DNA from: Gerris lacustris
Lineage: Eukaryota; Arthropoda; Insecta; Hemiptera; Gerridae
Assembly (NCBI GenBank): GCA_951217055.1
Contig: OX578282.1
Coordinates: 59,527,311 to 59,591,310 of the forward strand
Direction: 5' to 3'
DNA: 64,000 bases
Translations under genes and position numbers: made by a program
Shown: in pieces, positions 12,098 to 23,444 of the stretch
How positions within the stretch are numbered: the first letter of the stretch is position 1
Layout of the letters: every line of letters starts with the position of its first letter
The notes under the pieces: generated by a model
The model's database searches: none
Seen by the model: only the letters and a program-made list of their open reading frames with translations
Told to the model about the DNA's origin: nothing

Positions 12098-12445
12098 CAG
12101 GGGTATCCAACTCCAGTATTCTAGAGGTGTAAGAGCACTAGCGCTCCACGAGAATATGGTGGTTAAAATTGTAAACTACTTATGATCTTTTGACATTTGT
12201 ACTATTTTGTAAATAAACAATACAAAAAAATAAACAGCCTTGGTGGCCGAATGAGTTGCGCGATAGCTCACAATGAGAAAGTTCCCGGGTTCGAATCTAG
12301 TAAATTGACAAATTAATTTATTAATTTATTTCTTTGAATTAAGAAGCTCTATATCTTTTGAATGGTGTAAAAGATTTAGTTACCGAAATTCCCGTGGAGC
12401 GCTAGTAGTCTAACACATGTAGATAAAGAGGGGAGTTGGAAATCT
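12098..12445. mobile_element. Inverted-repeat element carrying a tRNA-like insert
   Basis: Left arm TATCCAACTCC...GCACTAGCGCTCCACG is mirrored by CGTGGAGCGCTAGT...GGAGTTGGAAAT at the right (about 55-bp arms, imperfect). The centre contains the tRNA-like sequence at 12236-12302. Confidence 0.65.
12236..12302 (+). mobile_element. tRNA-derived SINE head (tRNA-Ser/Leu-like)
   Basis: GGTGGCCGAATGAGTTGCGC holds a Pol III A box and CCCGGGTTCGAATC a B box about 33 bp later, as in class II tRNAs. The acceptor stem does not close, so this is a tRNA-derived retroposon head or pseudogene rather than a working tRNA gene. Confidence 0.65.
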
Positions 12446-13299
12446 TTCCGTTTAAGGATTCAATGATCGCTGGTTTTTTGGTAACGCTTTTCGAGTTTAT
12501 GGGACAGAATAAAGACATGAAAATGTCAAAATAAATAATTAACAATCGCAGACAAAGGTATATCAAAATTGGCAATGCCAGAAAATTTTGCTTGCATTGA
12601 TCGGTTGACTCAATTTCAGTCTGATCACTACCTCAAATGTGATTGTTTAAAATAGCAAGGTTTAGGTATTATCTGGTACGAATCATATTTGTTGACGAAC
12701 CCAAGAGAACAATAATTCTTTACATTGTTGTTGTTTGGAATTTGAAGCTTAACTTTTATTGAATTTGACTGCTGTCTTAATCAGTACTAAGTTCTCTTTG
12801 TTTCATTTCAATCATTGATGATTCCATCCACTTGTTCGGTAAGACTGGTAGTAAGCTTTAGAGAGACGGATCAGAGTGGATTAACCCTTGTTTCCTGTTC
12901 AGACTCCCTCCCTTGTAATTAGATTCCTATCACGTCTCTACTGTCAACATTTTATCCACCCTCCCCCTAAAACCGAAACTGAAATCCTCTACCACCTCCC
13001 CCCCCCTCCCCATCTATACCACGTCAACTTAATCCAAATCTCCTTGCCTCAATCGATTCCTGCTTTAAACAATCAAAAACTTGTCCAACAAATTCCATTC
13101 ACTCGCCGCCTTGTAATACTCTGTAATCCTTACCGTGTTAATTGATAATTCAAGTGCGGTACATAATAACAAATCCTATTAAACCACCAATGACTTTATT
13201 GAAACATAAATATAAACCATAACGCAGAAAGAGAGAGGCAGAAAGAGAGAGAAAGAAAGAAATTCCAGGAATTAAATAATAATTGTGTATTAAAATAGT

Positions 13300-14475
13300 C
13301 TGTCAATTAGTATGGCACATAGCTTACTTAGGTACGTCCTATGTCGTATAATTTAATGGTTTTATGCTTTCACAACCTATTATTGTCAAATTTATTTATT
13401 TTTCCCCCGTATTTTAAATCTGTCAAAATCATAAGTTCTGATTTTTTACATGAATAAAAGTATCAATTTAGCAAAAGAGGACAGACAGTTGAAATTATTA
13501 ATCTGCGACATACTATCCAAATTTCATAAAAATCAGATTAGTTCTTTTAAAGATATAGGTAAATAATTTCAAGATAAAAAGAACTTTTTATATACTACGT
13601 TTTTAAATTTTCTGTCGAATCGTATGTAATGTTGATAATATAATTGTTATTGTTATATAATATATAATGTTAGTGAAAAAAAAAAAAATAGTTCCGAATT
13701 TATTTACTTCAGATAAATGACAACCATCTAGAGAGCTGATCTTAAACCTATAAAAGGACAAATCTTTGAACAACGGATCTCCCCAACACCAAATCTAAAC
13801 CGTGCCATCGAAATATTTGAAATAGTATAATCGATAAATAATATAATCGATATTTCCTTTTTTGCTGTCATTCAATGTTTATCTATCACAAATTTGAGAC
13901 CCGTCAAAATGAAGATTGCGTAAATATGGGATATGGCAAAACAAATAAAATAACTTGCGGATTTTTTCCGAACTAACTTTCCGTACAGCAAAATTTGCTG
14001 AAAACCAATTAAATTCTGCTGAAAGATGGCTAAAAGTATTAAAATAATGCATTGTCATCGTGTTCTGAGCTATGCTAAAAGTTTCAAATGTCTAGCTACT
14101 CGAGAAGTTAGTTAGAAATCGATTGGCAGATTTGTACCGGACAAACAAACAAGAAAGCAAGCTAATAAAAACGTAGTAATAAATGTATTTTTGTGCTCAT
14201 GGAAAAAATGGAATCAGATGGTTGCAACTTATGTGGGACCAACACTGAGCTAATTATGACCTACCATCTAAATTTCATTAAAATCCGCAGGTAGTTTTAA
14301 GATATTTTGGTTTGCAAAAATCGAGTGACAGACCGACAGACAGACACAGAACCAAAAATGTTCCATGATTTCTGAAAAGGATTTCTGTCAAGGAATTTTC
14401 GAAATCAGTATCATATAAAATGTTAGTCCCTCAGAACGATCCCATTGCTATCTTCGGTAAGCTCTAAAGAAAAAT
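13300..14475 (-). repeat. Family C copy, interrupted by family B
   Basis: The two halves match the uninterrupted copy at 44655-45215: one end has the inverse of CACACTAATTGGCAGACTAT, the other ends in CTTCGGTAAGCTC. The GACAGACAGACACAGAACC stretch is typical of the family. Confidence 0.8.
13595..14176. mobile_element. Family B element, copy 2, intact ends
   Basis: The ends are CTACGTTTTTA and TAAAAACGTAG, with TA on both sides (13593-13594, 14177-14178), so it is probably a TA-target (Tc1/mariner-like) non-autonomous element of 582 bp. It interrupts a family C copy whose two halves lie at 13300-13592 and 14179-14475. Confidence 0.82.
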
Positions 14476-15599
14476 GATAAAACCATTGCTGTCATATTTT
14501 ATCCTTTTTTAATGTACAATTATTAACAAATCTATCTTAAAAATAAACTTGTCATCTTTCATACAAGTTTCGCCTACTTCATTTGTTAGAAGAAATCTCT
14601 AAAGTTAACTTATTGGCTAAATTATAAAACCAAATATATATAGTTTTTAATACATACTAATTTCTTTCACTTAAACCTGTCATTTTCATGAATATTAAAC
14701 GTGATTTAAAATGGTCCGAACAAAAGATTTTCTCTTGTGGTTTGACAAGAGCAAATAGAAATTACAAAAATTTTTCTATTTTAATTTGGTACAATTAGAA
14801 ATTGAAATAAAAATATTTGCTATTTTTATTTGACAATAAAAAATAGAAATTAAAAAATGATGCTGTCTTAGCTTGATTATTTGGTCATTGATAGTCTTTG
14901 AGTTTTATTCTGATATGACTATGTTCCATAAAATCTTGGTGAAACTGAAATAATTATATTTTACATAAAAAAAATAATAGTGAAACTTTGAATACCTATA
15001 CCAACTTTACTTATGTATAATGTAAATTAAAAAAAATCCAACATAAAAAAACCAACATTATGTTCATTTATAATATTAATTTTATGCAGATTATTATTAA
15101 TCTTAAAGTGATAAAAAAGTCTTTAAAGTTATTACTATTATGTAATTTACTAATTATATTAACCAATTATAATTGCTGGAGTGTGGAACATTTTCATATT
15201 ATGTATATACATTTTTAGCTTATCTGTTTTATGTTGAACAATTAAAGTATTCTTTATAGGATAATAAATTGTAAATATTTAATTAGTATTTACCTAATTA
15301 GATTTCATTGATTTTTAATAAACAAAATTATATATTTTACAATACTAGTATTTATTTTAATAAAATGTTTGTTGTTTTTCAGATATTTTATACAACATTT
15401 TGTTGAAACAGTTTATGGAATCAATATCGTTTTATATTTACAGTTTAGAATGTTTTAATGAATATTCCGTTAGATTCTTTATCCAATTCCAATCAATCAC
15501 AGAAATACCAGCATCATAACAAGAAATGCCTCTCTAGTGAGTTTAAATTATAAATTTTCAAGGGTTCGTTTCGGTTTGATTCAATCAAATCGAAATCCA
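14476..15599. other. No gene recognised
   Basis: Very A+T-rich; AAATAGAAATT words recur at about 14750-14860. Nothing else supported. Confidence 0.5.
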
Positions 15600-16013
15600 A
15601 TTTTGATTTTCTCCCTCTCCAGTTCACAGAGTGGAAAAGAAATTCAATGCTCAATCAGTACCAGGATTGTATAGAAATGGGATTGTGAAGGAGTGCAAGA
15701 GGTGTGATTGGCTTCAATGTCTGGCGTCACTGATTGCTCCGGTTTCTTCCCTTCCCCCATGTCCTTCGTGTTTAATTCATTGTTTGATCAAGATAGAACC
15801 TCCTGTGCTGTCACCTTGTTTGACAGCTCTTTCACTCTACCACCCATTCAGCCCTTCGGTACCTTCTGTCAGATGCAGGCTGCACGCCCTTACTGTCGCG
15901 TCAAGATGGCGACCCATCACAAGAGATCCGGAAAGCTTGCCCGTGTACAGTCGTTCATAATGACACCGTCCCTTTCTCAAGAGTTTTACAACTGGATTTA
16001 CAAGGGTTCCTAA
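15600..16013. other. G+C-richer unassigned segment
   Basis: This block stands out from its A+T-rich surroundings, with words such as GTCAAGATGGCGACCC. Frames of about 100 codons are open on the plus strand, but they begin at GTG or TTG and show no domain I know. It could be a promoter region, a captured gene fragment or an exon; evidence is insufficient. Confidence 0.3.
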
Positions 16014-16450
16014 ATCTGAATCCGGTCTTTAGTTTCACCCTATCAATTGAGCTTCCTGGCCAAATAGAACAATGTGTTCCTAAATAGCAACACATAATCA
16101 ATCTTTTCAATTGAGAATACTTAGAAATTCCTTAAACGTTGACAATCTTAATTTTCAAATTTAATGAAATTTGAAAGATATTGTGAATAGCTGGTGCATA
16201 GTAATGTTTGTATTATTGTCTAACAGCCATGTAATCACTCATTCTAATATCCAGTGCCCATAAATTAACAAGAAACATTTAATTTCTTCCAATGATAATA
16301 ATTAACCTTCAATGATGCCATTTAACTTAAGTTTATTTTTGATTCTGGTGAATAGTTCTTATGTTCTGCTTAATGAAGGGCATTGGATGTTTCAACCTTC
16401 TGCGCCCTTTGTTTCTCTTCCACATATGCACTAACATATTATATTATATA

Positions 16451-17180
16451 TTAGGGTCCGTAGGCAAAACCAAGGACCCTTATATTTTCCTGCGTGTGTC
16501 TGTCCGTCCGTCCTATCGCATGCTCTCACGGCTACACCTTTCGTCCGATCACTTTGAAATTTGGCATGTATGTGTCTTGTACCTGCCCACATACTTAAAA
16601 ATATAGCGACTTAAAAAAAATATTTTTCAAAAAAATTAGGGTAAAAAAACTTAAGGGTTAAATTTTTTTTATTTTTTTTCGACACCGTGAGGGGTATCAT
16701 ATGAAAGGGTACTTTGAGCTGATAACAAAAATATATAATTCTTATTTTATAACTTTGATAGGGCGAGCGTAGGCAAGTTTGAAGCGGGTTTGAAACGTGT
16801 CCCCCCCCCCCCCCCCCTCTATCTCGCTTATGTGAAGTGCAAAAAATCTGAGAAAATTCCTGAACATTCTTCAACCAAAAGTAAAGATACCACTTTTTGG
16901 AAATTTCGAAAAAAATATGATTTTATTTTTTATTGACAAAATACGTTTTTTTTATAATTATGGTCTTTTCGGTGTGTTTATATGGTTGTAGTCCGGTTCA
17001 GTGGCAAAAAAAATACTTTATCAGAGTGTGTTTTGAGAATATCAGACCCTTAGAATGGTTCAAAGTAAGCTTTTTAGCATTTTAAAAAAACACTGTTTAC
17101 ACACTTTACAGTTAAACACTATATTATAGTGTGGCCTTCGGACCCTCGCTGCGTGCTGACTAGCACACGCTTGACCTGTT
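16451..17180 (-). mobile_element. Family E element, copy 2
   Basis: It is an inverse copy running from TTAGGGTCCGTAGGC to CACACGCTTGACCTGT. The homopolymer is a run of C on the plus strand. The short frames in it read through conserved repeat DNA and are not genes. Confidence 0.78.
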
Positions 17181-17534
17181 TATTTATTTAATCTATTTAT
17201 TAATAATATAGTTATTTAAGAAATGTTTGGATAATTTGTCGTAAAAACGCCGCAGATAGCCTCAGATTAATTTTAACCACCTCTGCACGTTAAAGGTTGC
17301 TAAATTGATAATTAAATTACTGTAAAAAACAATTAAATAAACTAAACCCTAAAGGATTATCAATAAAGACGTGATAGTACTATGAGCCACCCAAATTGGC
17401 ACACTTTCTTAAATTTGTCATACTTGTTGAAAAATTTAATAAATGCAGACAGTTTAAGTTATTTTGCGACCTTCTATGTTACATTCGATATATCCTGATT
17501 TCTAAAAATTTAGACGAGTACTCTTAATGATGAT

Positions 17535-17810
17535 ATAGGTGTCAATAATAAAAACCCGTGTACACAGAGAAACTAATGATCGCAAATTAAACTTTTATGG
17601 GACCAACAAAAGACTAATTCCGACTCACAACCCAAATCTCATAAAAATCGGACGCCTAGTTTTTAAGATATGTTGGTTCGCAAAAATTTTGAACAGAAAT
17701 ATGTTCTCTAATGTCTTCAATTCGGAGACATATAAAATGTTCGTTCCTCAGAAGGATCACCTAGTTTCCGTTACCTTCGGTAATCTGTAAGCTTGAAAGC
17801 AAAAATCACT
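17535..17810 (-). repeat. Family C fragment
   Basis: It contains the GGGACCAACAAAAG, CAAAAATTTTGAACAG and CCTTCGGTAATCTGTAAGC segments of the family in inverse order. The far end is absent. Confidence 0.65.
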
Positions 17811-17948
17811 TTTGGTTTCGTGAATATATAAGGTGAGGCCATATGTTAGAATCAACCACACTAGACCTAGGCAGAATAATATTCTAATATATCTAAAATT
17901 ATTTTAAATCGATTTATCTATTGAGGTTTTAGGACTTTCTTCTGTTAA

Positions 17949-18239
17949 CCCATTCAATGCGGGTGGATCCACTGTGGATCCATGCCGTGCTAACGCGCCT
18001 GGCGGGTGAATCCACAGTGGATCCAAGCCCTCCCTTTCAGCCCTCAGTAGCTCTATTCTCCGTGCCTCGAGTAGAACCATCTTGCAAGGCTCCGTCAGGC
18101 CCGCTGACATTTGTATCCACAGTGGATCCAAACATTTTTTATATTTTTTTTTTTTTTATTTATAATTAACTTTTAAAATTGTATAAATTTTATTCAGTCA
18201 CTAAGGTAGGTTCATAAATTGGATTACGCATTCAATGGG
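17949..18239. mobile_element. piggyBac-like miniature element
   Basis: Ends CCCATTCAATGCG and CGCATTCAATGGG, preceded by TTAA (17945-17948) and followed by TTAG (18240-18243), probably a one-base-decayed TTAA duplication. The palindromic motif TGGATCCACWGTGGATCC occurs three times inside, with a G+C-rich left half. 291 bp, no transposase. TTAA-CCC ends are typical of piggyBac-group elements. Confidence 0.8.
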
Positions 18240-18243
18240 TTAG

Positions 18244-19439
18244 CAACAAAATATAGTAGAATTATCTTATAGGAAGTATTATAGGAGGAAAAAGGGCATT
18301 TACAGAACAGAGGGCCTGATTAAAATGATTGTTCGTAAATCGTATCCTATAGGAATTAAAATGTTTAAGAATATACCTCATTCTTAAGTTTAGTGAAAAT
18401 TACGTATAATGGCTATTTTATTTTCCTCGTTAATCTTTTCAAGGAGAGGGTGAATCTTAATTTGTTTCGCTGCTGAAGATCAATGATCAGTTAAATCGTT
18501 AATCAAACTTTACCATTAGATTTTACAACTTTTTAAAGAGGTGGTTCGGATGCAAGTTTTAAACGAGATGGTTTTCAAAACCGTTCCAAAAAAAAAAAAA
18601 AAAAAAAACTCTTTCTAAATCGTTTTGTTGCAGTCATTAATCGTTGCTGATCGTTTTTCTCTTTCTCTAGAAGCCCTCTGATGGGTGTTAGTTCAATTTA
18701 TTTATACAGGGGATTGGTTTCCATCAGTGGAAGCAACCGCTGCAAGATAAATGAGTCCGACTTAGTGTACCATCCGGCAGTCTCTGTAAAATAATGAACC
18801 CGGTCGACGAACTGAAAGGCAAAGAGGCTTTGGAGAATCGCGCATTCCTTTACTCTCCGATGTAAATAAATTCGGGTTAAACTCTACTAGAACAGAAGCC
18901 GTCTGGTGGATTTCTAGTTCGAACCTGTTGACTTGGCTTGTCCATTCTTAAATAGTTCTCTATGGCTATTCATAAACCCGTTAACTTAAATGGAGAAGGT
19001 GTTTATAGTTAGAGTCTAATAAATTACTCTCTCTAGGTTGTTAACATTTTCAATACTAAGACCTTTTCCGTCTTCCTCATAAATTCTCCGGTCGTGTTTA
19101 CTTAAATATTTAAAAGATTTTCTCACCTCTAAAACAGTTAATTACATCAACTTATCATTCTCTAGAGTACTCGTACATTTCAAAACCAACAGCATCTATT
19201 TGCTCGCATAATATATTACCGTAATTTAGGGCATTCCTACAGGTTTCTAGGTCTCCGAATTATTTGAAAAGAGTTCCTGATCTTCCATTGACGACTATTT
19301 ATTTTTGAGAATTACTGCGTTTAGGTTAGTTATAAAAAGACTGTTGCGTTGCACATAACTGTAACACAAAGGAGTTAAATTATTCCATCTAAAGATAGGA
19401 TTTAATTTTCACAAAATGTTACTTATATTTAACTAATTG
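18244..19439. other. No gene recognised
   Basis: Includes an A run (about 18589-18608) and a G+C-richer patch (18710-18940) with no coding support. Confidence 0.45.
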
Positions 19440-19860
19440 TAAGAATTGCTTCATAGCTTACCGAATATAACGGAAGCTATATGCCGGTTCTAAAGAATGA
19501 GAATTTTATGTCTCCGATTTCAAAAATTCCAATTCAAAACTCTGTTTCAGACATCAGGTAACACTTTTGGTTTCGTCTGACTGCCTGTTGGTCTGTCGCT
19601 TAATTTTTGCGAACCAACATATCTTAAAAACTACTCATCTGATTATAATGAAATTTGGATGGTAAGTCATAATTAGTCCATTGTTGGCCCAATATAAGTT
19701 TCAACCTTCTGCGCCATTTACAAAACGGGAGAAACAGTTAAATAAATTAGACGTTATTGGGTTTTAAAAGCATAACATCAATACAATTCGTAATAGAATG
19801 CGAGGAAGCTATGTGCCACACTAATTGCCAGACTATTTTTAATATTTTTTTATCACAAAA
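19440..19860 (+). repeat. Family C copy, partial
   Basis: The head (CTTACCGAATATAACGGAAGC), the CAGACATCAGGTAACAC core and the tail GCTATGTGCCACACTAATTG are all present; the middle is shortened relative to 44655-45215. Confidence 0.72.
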
Positions 19861-20086
19861 TAAATTGTCCCGTAATCATTACATTAAATGGCATACAAAA
19901 TTTATGCTTATTCTCAAATATTTGCAATTTCATAATAATTATACATACTTGGTATTCATTCCTAGTTACATTTTTTCGTTAAAATATTCAGATAAGTGAA
20001 AAGTTAACAATCTTTACCATAGTCAGACCAAACTTTTAAAGTCCTATTAGACTGCAATTTTCAATTATATATATATATATATATAT

Positions 20087-20323
20087 AGAAAACAAACAAA
20101 ACTCAGGTTTCGGTCACAAAAATCGTCTTTATGTTACAATCCCGACGTTTCGGTTTTTACTTAAAACCTTCTTCAGGGGCCGTAAAACATCTAAACAACG
20201 ACTGGCAGTCGTTGTTTAGATGTTTTACGGCCCCTGAAGAAGGTTTTAAGTAAAAACCGAAACGTCGGGATTGTAACATAAAGACGATTTTTGTGACCGA
20301 AACCTGAGTTTTGTTTGTTTTCT
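20087..20323. repeat. 237-bp near-perfect palindrome with 118-bp arms
   Basis: The arms 20087-20204 and 20206-20323 are exact inverse copies around a single G. Each arm holds CCTGAAGAAGG, a GGTTTT/AAAACC stem and CCGAAACGTCGGG. AT microsatellites lie on both sides (20067-20086, 20352-20442). Confidence 0.93.
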
Positions 20324-20348
20324 GTTTATATTTACGGTCGAGAATTTA

Positions 20349-20351
<3 letters not shown>

Positions 20352-20442
<91 letters not shown>
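20352..20442. repeat. (AT)n microsatellite
   Basis: About 90 bp of uninterrupted AT dinucleotides. The apparent poly-(Ile-Tyr) frame through it is not a gene. Confidence 0.97.
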
Positions 20443-20445
<3 letters not shown>

Positions 20446-20454
20446 TGGAACGCA

Positions 20455-20600
20455 AGTATTTTTTAAGATATAATATGCTGGTTCGCAAAAATTGTGGACA
20501 GACTGACAGAGTGATAGGCAGACACAAGTCTAATAATGTCCCCTGATGTCTTGGGATTTCTGTCTTGCAATCTTTGAAATTGGATACGGAATGTCGAATT
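20455..20600 (-). repeat. Family C fragment next to the AT microsatellite
   Basis: The segments GCTGGTTCGCAAAAATTGTG, GACAGACTGACAGAG and CCCCTGATGTCTTGGGATTT match the family C core. Confidence 0.55.
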
Positions 20601-22574
20601 TCGTTGAATGTCCTCGCAATTGGTCTGTCCAAAAGAGATTATTTGTTTTTGTTGGTATTCATATAATTTGGCATGGATGTTCCTTGAATTCATTAAAGCG
20701 ATGTATGCATATATTGTTTTAGTTACGAGACCTATTGTTTACAGAACTACTAGTTAGTTCACCTTCTGAACGAGTGGAGCGAGGTCCTGTTTACATCGAC
20801 CGTTTGGCATTTCGTCTATTTATTTGTTTGTGTCGACTAAACACGTTGTTTCTTCAAATTTTCGCATGAATGTTCCTTGGAATCATTAAAAATTATGTAC
20901 ATGCTTTTTTTTTACATGCGATCTTATATTCATAGAACTACAAGTAATTAAATATTTGCATTATATTAAACACACATTACAGTGAAGCACGGGAATTTAG
21001 CTAGTATGGATAGCTATATTCTTAGTGTACATAATATAGATAAAGATTATATATTTCTTTGTGTGTCACAGGATATTGTACCATTTATACAATTTTAGAG
21101 GATAAGATATGCATGTAATTATAAAGTCTACAGAATACTTTACACATAAAGGAAGGTGAAATCTCAATGTTTATGAAAATAACATTTCTTTTTTGTTTTT
21201 AGGGCAAAAGAGACATTTCCAAGTCTTTCCGCCCTACTCTTGAGATTGGCTTAATTTCCAAAGTTGTATAAAGTTGTTCATACCTAATAAGGTTTATGTG
21301 AAAACTCGGATGATTTAGTTGGAAAACACATGCGCCTTTTCACCGTTGAAAAACATTAAACTTTTCTTCAGGCCAAAACTCCTGATGGAATTGAGTTAAG
21401 TCTTTCCTCTCAGTTCAAAAATTTCCTCCCTACCCATTTCCTCTCATTGTACGCAATGGTTTGTTTAAGGGGGGGGGGGACTCATCAAGCTCTCAATCCG
21501 AATTTCAACTTTGTTTCCATCTGGTGAAGGTGAAAACTTCGACCAAATTAACCCTAAACGAGGAAAATTTAACGAGAGAGGTACATGAATTTTCAGAATC
21601 CAAGATCCTAAATAAATGTTTACCTGGCTTTTGCCAAATGAAAAGAATAATTTAGTATTCATGTGTGTATGCTCAAAGGTTTTAAATTATGTACATGTTT
21701 GACTGGAAGACTTAAATACAACCACTTCAAGAAATAGAGGATGACGTATAAACAGCACCCAGATATATTTTATTAATGTACAACGAGTTCACCAAATTAC
21801 ACCTAAGCAGCCTTAAAAAAAAGAACCTTACACCAACAACTAACACTTAAATTATGATTTATCTTGCAATCTTGTTACACAAACTGCACCCTAGGGTTAG
21901 TGAAGTAGTTATACTAGAAATAAAAAATTAATTATACCCGTTATATTTACCTCATAGATTAAAATTGCCATATCCAGTAATATAACCTGGCACGTGCAGT
22001 GCATCCATCGTAAGACATACTAAATTATTTGTGTATACTTTTAGCTTAGATTATATTTTTCATATACTTTATTTATAATACTTCCTTGTCCGTTTATTTA
22101 TAATGTCCTTTACTTCATTTCATCGGCAATAAATAATAAGAGAACAAGTGGAGTTGATGTCAATCATATCATTAAAATGAATGTCTCTTTACATTGCCTG
22201 CAGTCTTTGACGAGGTCTGGGAATCGAATACAGATATTATTTGTTTTAACTTTGAGTTCGTTCCAAATAAAACGTCTTAAGTTTATAGTTTTAAATTGGT
22301 TTTCTCACGAGCAACATCGGTATTAAATCAATATTGGACATTGGACATAACGATGAGCCACATCCTATCCCACAAATCTCTTGAGTTCGATCATTAGTGA
22401 GGACCACGTCGTAACTCTTTAGAAATCTAGATATGTAACTATTGGTGTTAGTACTTTGATTTTAGGAAGAATCTTTAAACAAGTCGGACCCTTCGATCAT
22501 CTACTTTTTTTTTTTAGATAATTTATCTTTTACCTCACATTTGAGAGATTAGGTACTATAGGATGATGGGAACA
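20601..22574. other. No gene recognised
   Basis: A+T-rich; a G run at about 21471 creates overlapping frames on both strands that are not genes. Confidence 0.45.
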
Positions 22575-22584
22575 TCCACTTTAC

Positions 22585-22934
22585 GGTACTTCTTTAGATT
22601 GTTACTCCCCTACATTTGTTTAGAATATAAATGATTTGATATTTAATACTTGATATGAGGAGTACTTTGGGACAAAAGGACACCAAAGGAAATCTCACAA
22701 TTCTCTAAAGGAATATCTCACTTTAGTTTTTTTTTAAGGAGAGTAACAGCCTAAAGAAAAACATTCCGTACACCTTCTTTAGATTGTTACTCCCCTTTGT
22801 TTTTTTATAAGGGGATACTCCCCTTTGTTTTTTTATAAGGGGAGTAACATTCTAAAGAAGAACATTCCATACACCTTATTTAGATTGTTACTCCCTTCTT
22901 TTTTTTATAAGGGGAGTAACAATCCAAAGAAGTG
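22585..22934. mobile_element. Family D element, copy 1, with direct flanking repeat
   Basis: Ends GGTACTTCTTTAGATTG and its inverse. The 10-bp TCCACTTTAC occurs on both sides (22575-22584, 22935-22944), so the target duplication is about 8-10 bp. Inside, TTACTCCCCT/AAGGGGAGTAA stems are tandemly duplicated. Confidence 0.8.
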
Positions 22935-23142
22935 TCCACTTTACTCACCTATTTGCAATTACTGTGGGATCTCCTTGAATATATTTATGTATATATTGAC
23001 GATGTTTGGCATTTGGTTCCATAGGAAGCACCTTATAAGCCTCTCAGACACTCGCTTCTCTTGTATATGCATCGAATGAAACTTGTGAAGGAACACAATA
23101 TATTAACATGGAATTATTACCAGTATAATGGTTTGTACCGTA

Positions 23143-23410
23143 CAGTCTGTGCCAAATGAGTCTTAATGCGTTGACAGCGCGGGAAAGTGAAAAAATGAGG
23201 GAAAATAAAAAAATTGATCATGATTTAAAAATCCTGAGCTCTCATTGGCTACCCTCCCAATTTTTAGACTTTCCCGTGCTGAAAAGGACTAAAGGTGGAA
23301 ACACACTACTATCACGTCACGTGATGTTTTGTATGTACTGAAAGCTACACTGATATCACGTCACGTGATAGTACTGTTTTTCCACCTTTAGACTCATTTG
23401 ACACAGACTG
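23143..23410. mobile_element. TA-target inverted-repeat element with nested palindromes
   Basis: Ends CAGTCTGTGCCAAATGAGTC and GACTCATTTGACACAGACTG, flanked by TA (23141-23142, 23411-23412). Inside are a second inverted pair (CAGCGCGGGAAAGTG at about 23174 and CACGGGAAAGTC inverse ending near 23271) and the miniature element 23292-23388. The inner half recurs at 60175-60245. Confidence 0.78.
23292..23388. mobile_element. 97-bp miniature element, TA target
   Basis: Ends AAGGTGGAAACACACTAC and GTTTTTCCACCTT, with TA on both sides. Each arm contains ATCACGTCACGTGAT, itself containing the E-box-like palindrome TCACGTGA. Confidence 0.7.
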
Positions 23411-23444
23411 TAAATATTTACTGAAATACACATTATATTTGACT

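Larger units (their letters stand above)
11791..13299. other. Unassigned apart from the inverted-repeat element at 12098-12445
   Basis: The 11795-11990 stretch is mildly G+C-rich without recognisable coding. A CT-rich run (12890-13040) makes an open frame by composition. A purine run GAAAGAGAGAGGCAGAAAG lies near 13228-13262. Confidence 0.45.

Noticed and set aside
12239..12302. Functional tRNA gene
   Set aside because: The A and B boxes are good but the acceptor stem does not pair, so it is called a SINE head or pseudogene.
20206..20323. Complete hammerhead ribozyme in the palindrome arm
   Set aside because: CTGAAGA, a GGTTTT/AAAACC stem and GAAA are in order, but there is an unpaired A at the base of stem II, and after the possible CGTC/GACG stem III the required U is an A. 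The core is therefore not met.
20340..20632. Protein with an Ile-Tyr repeat on the minus strand
   Set aside because: It is the translation of an (AT)n microsatellite running into repeat DNA.
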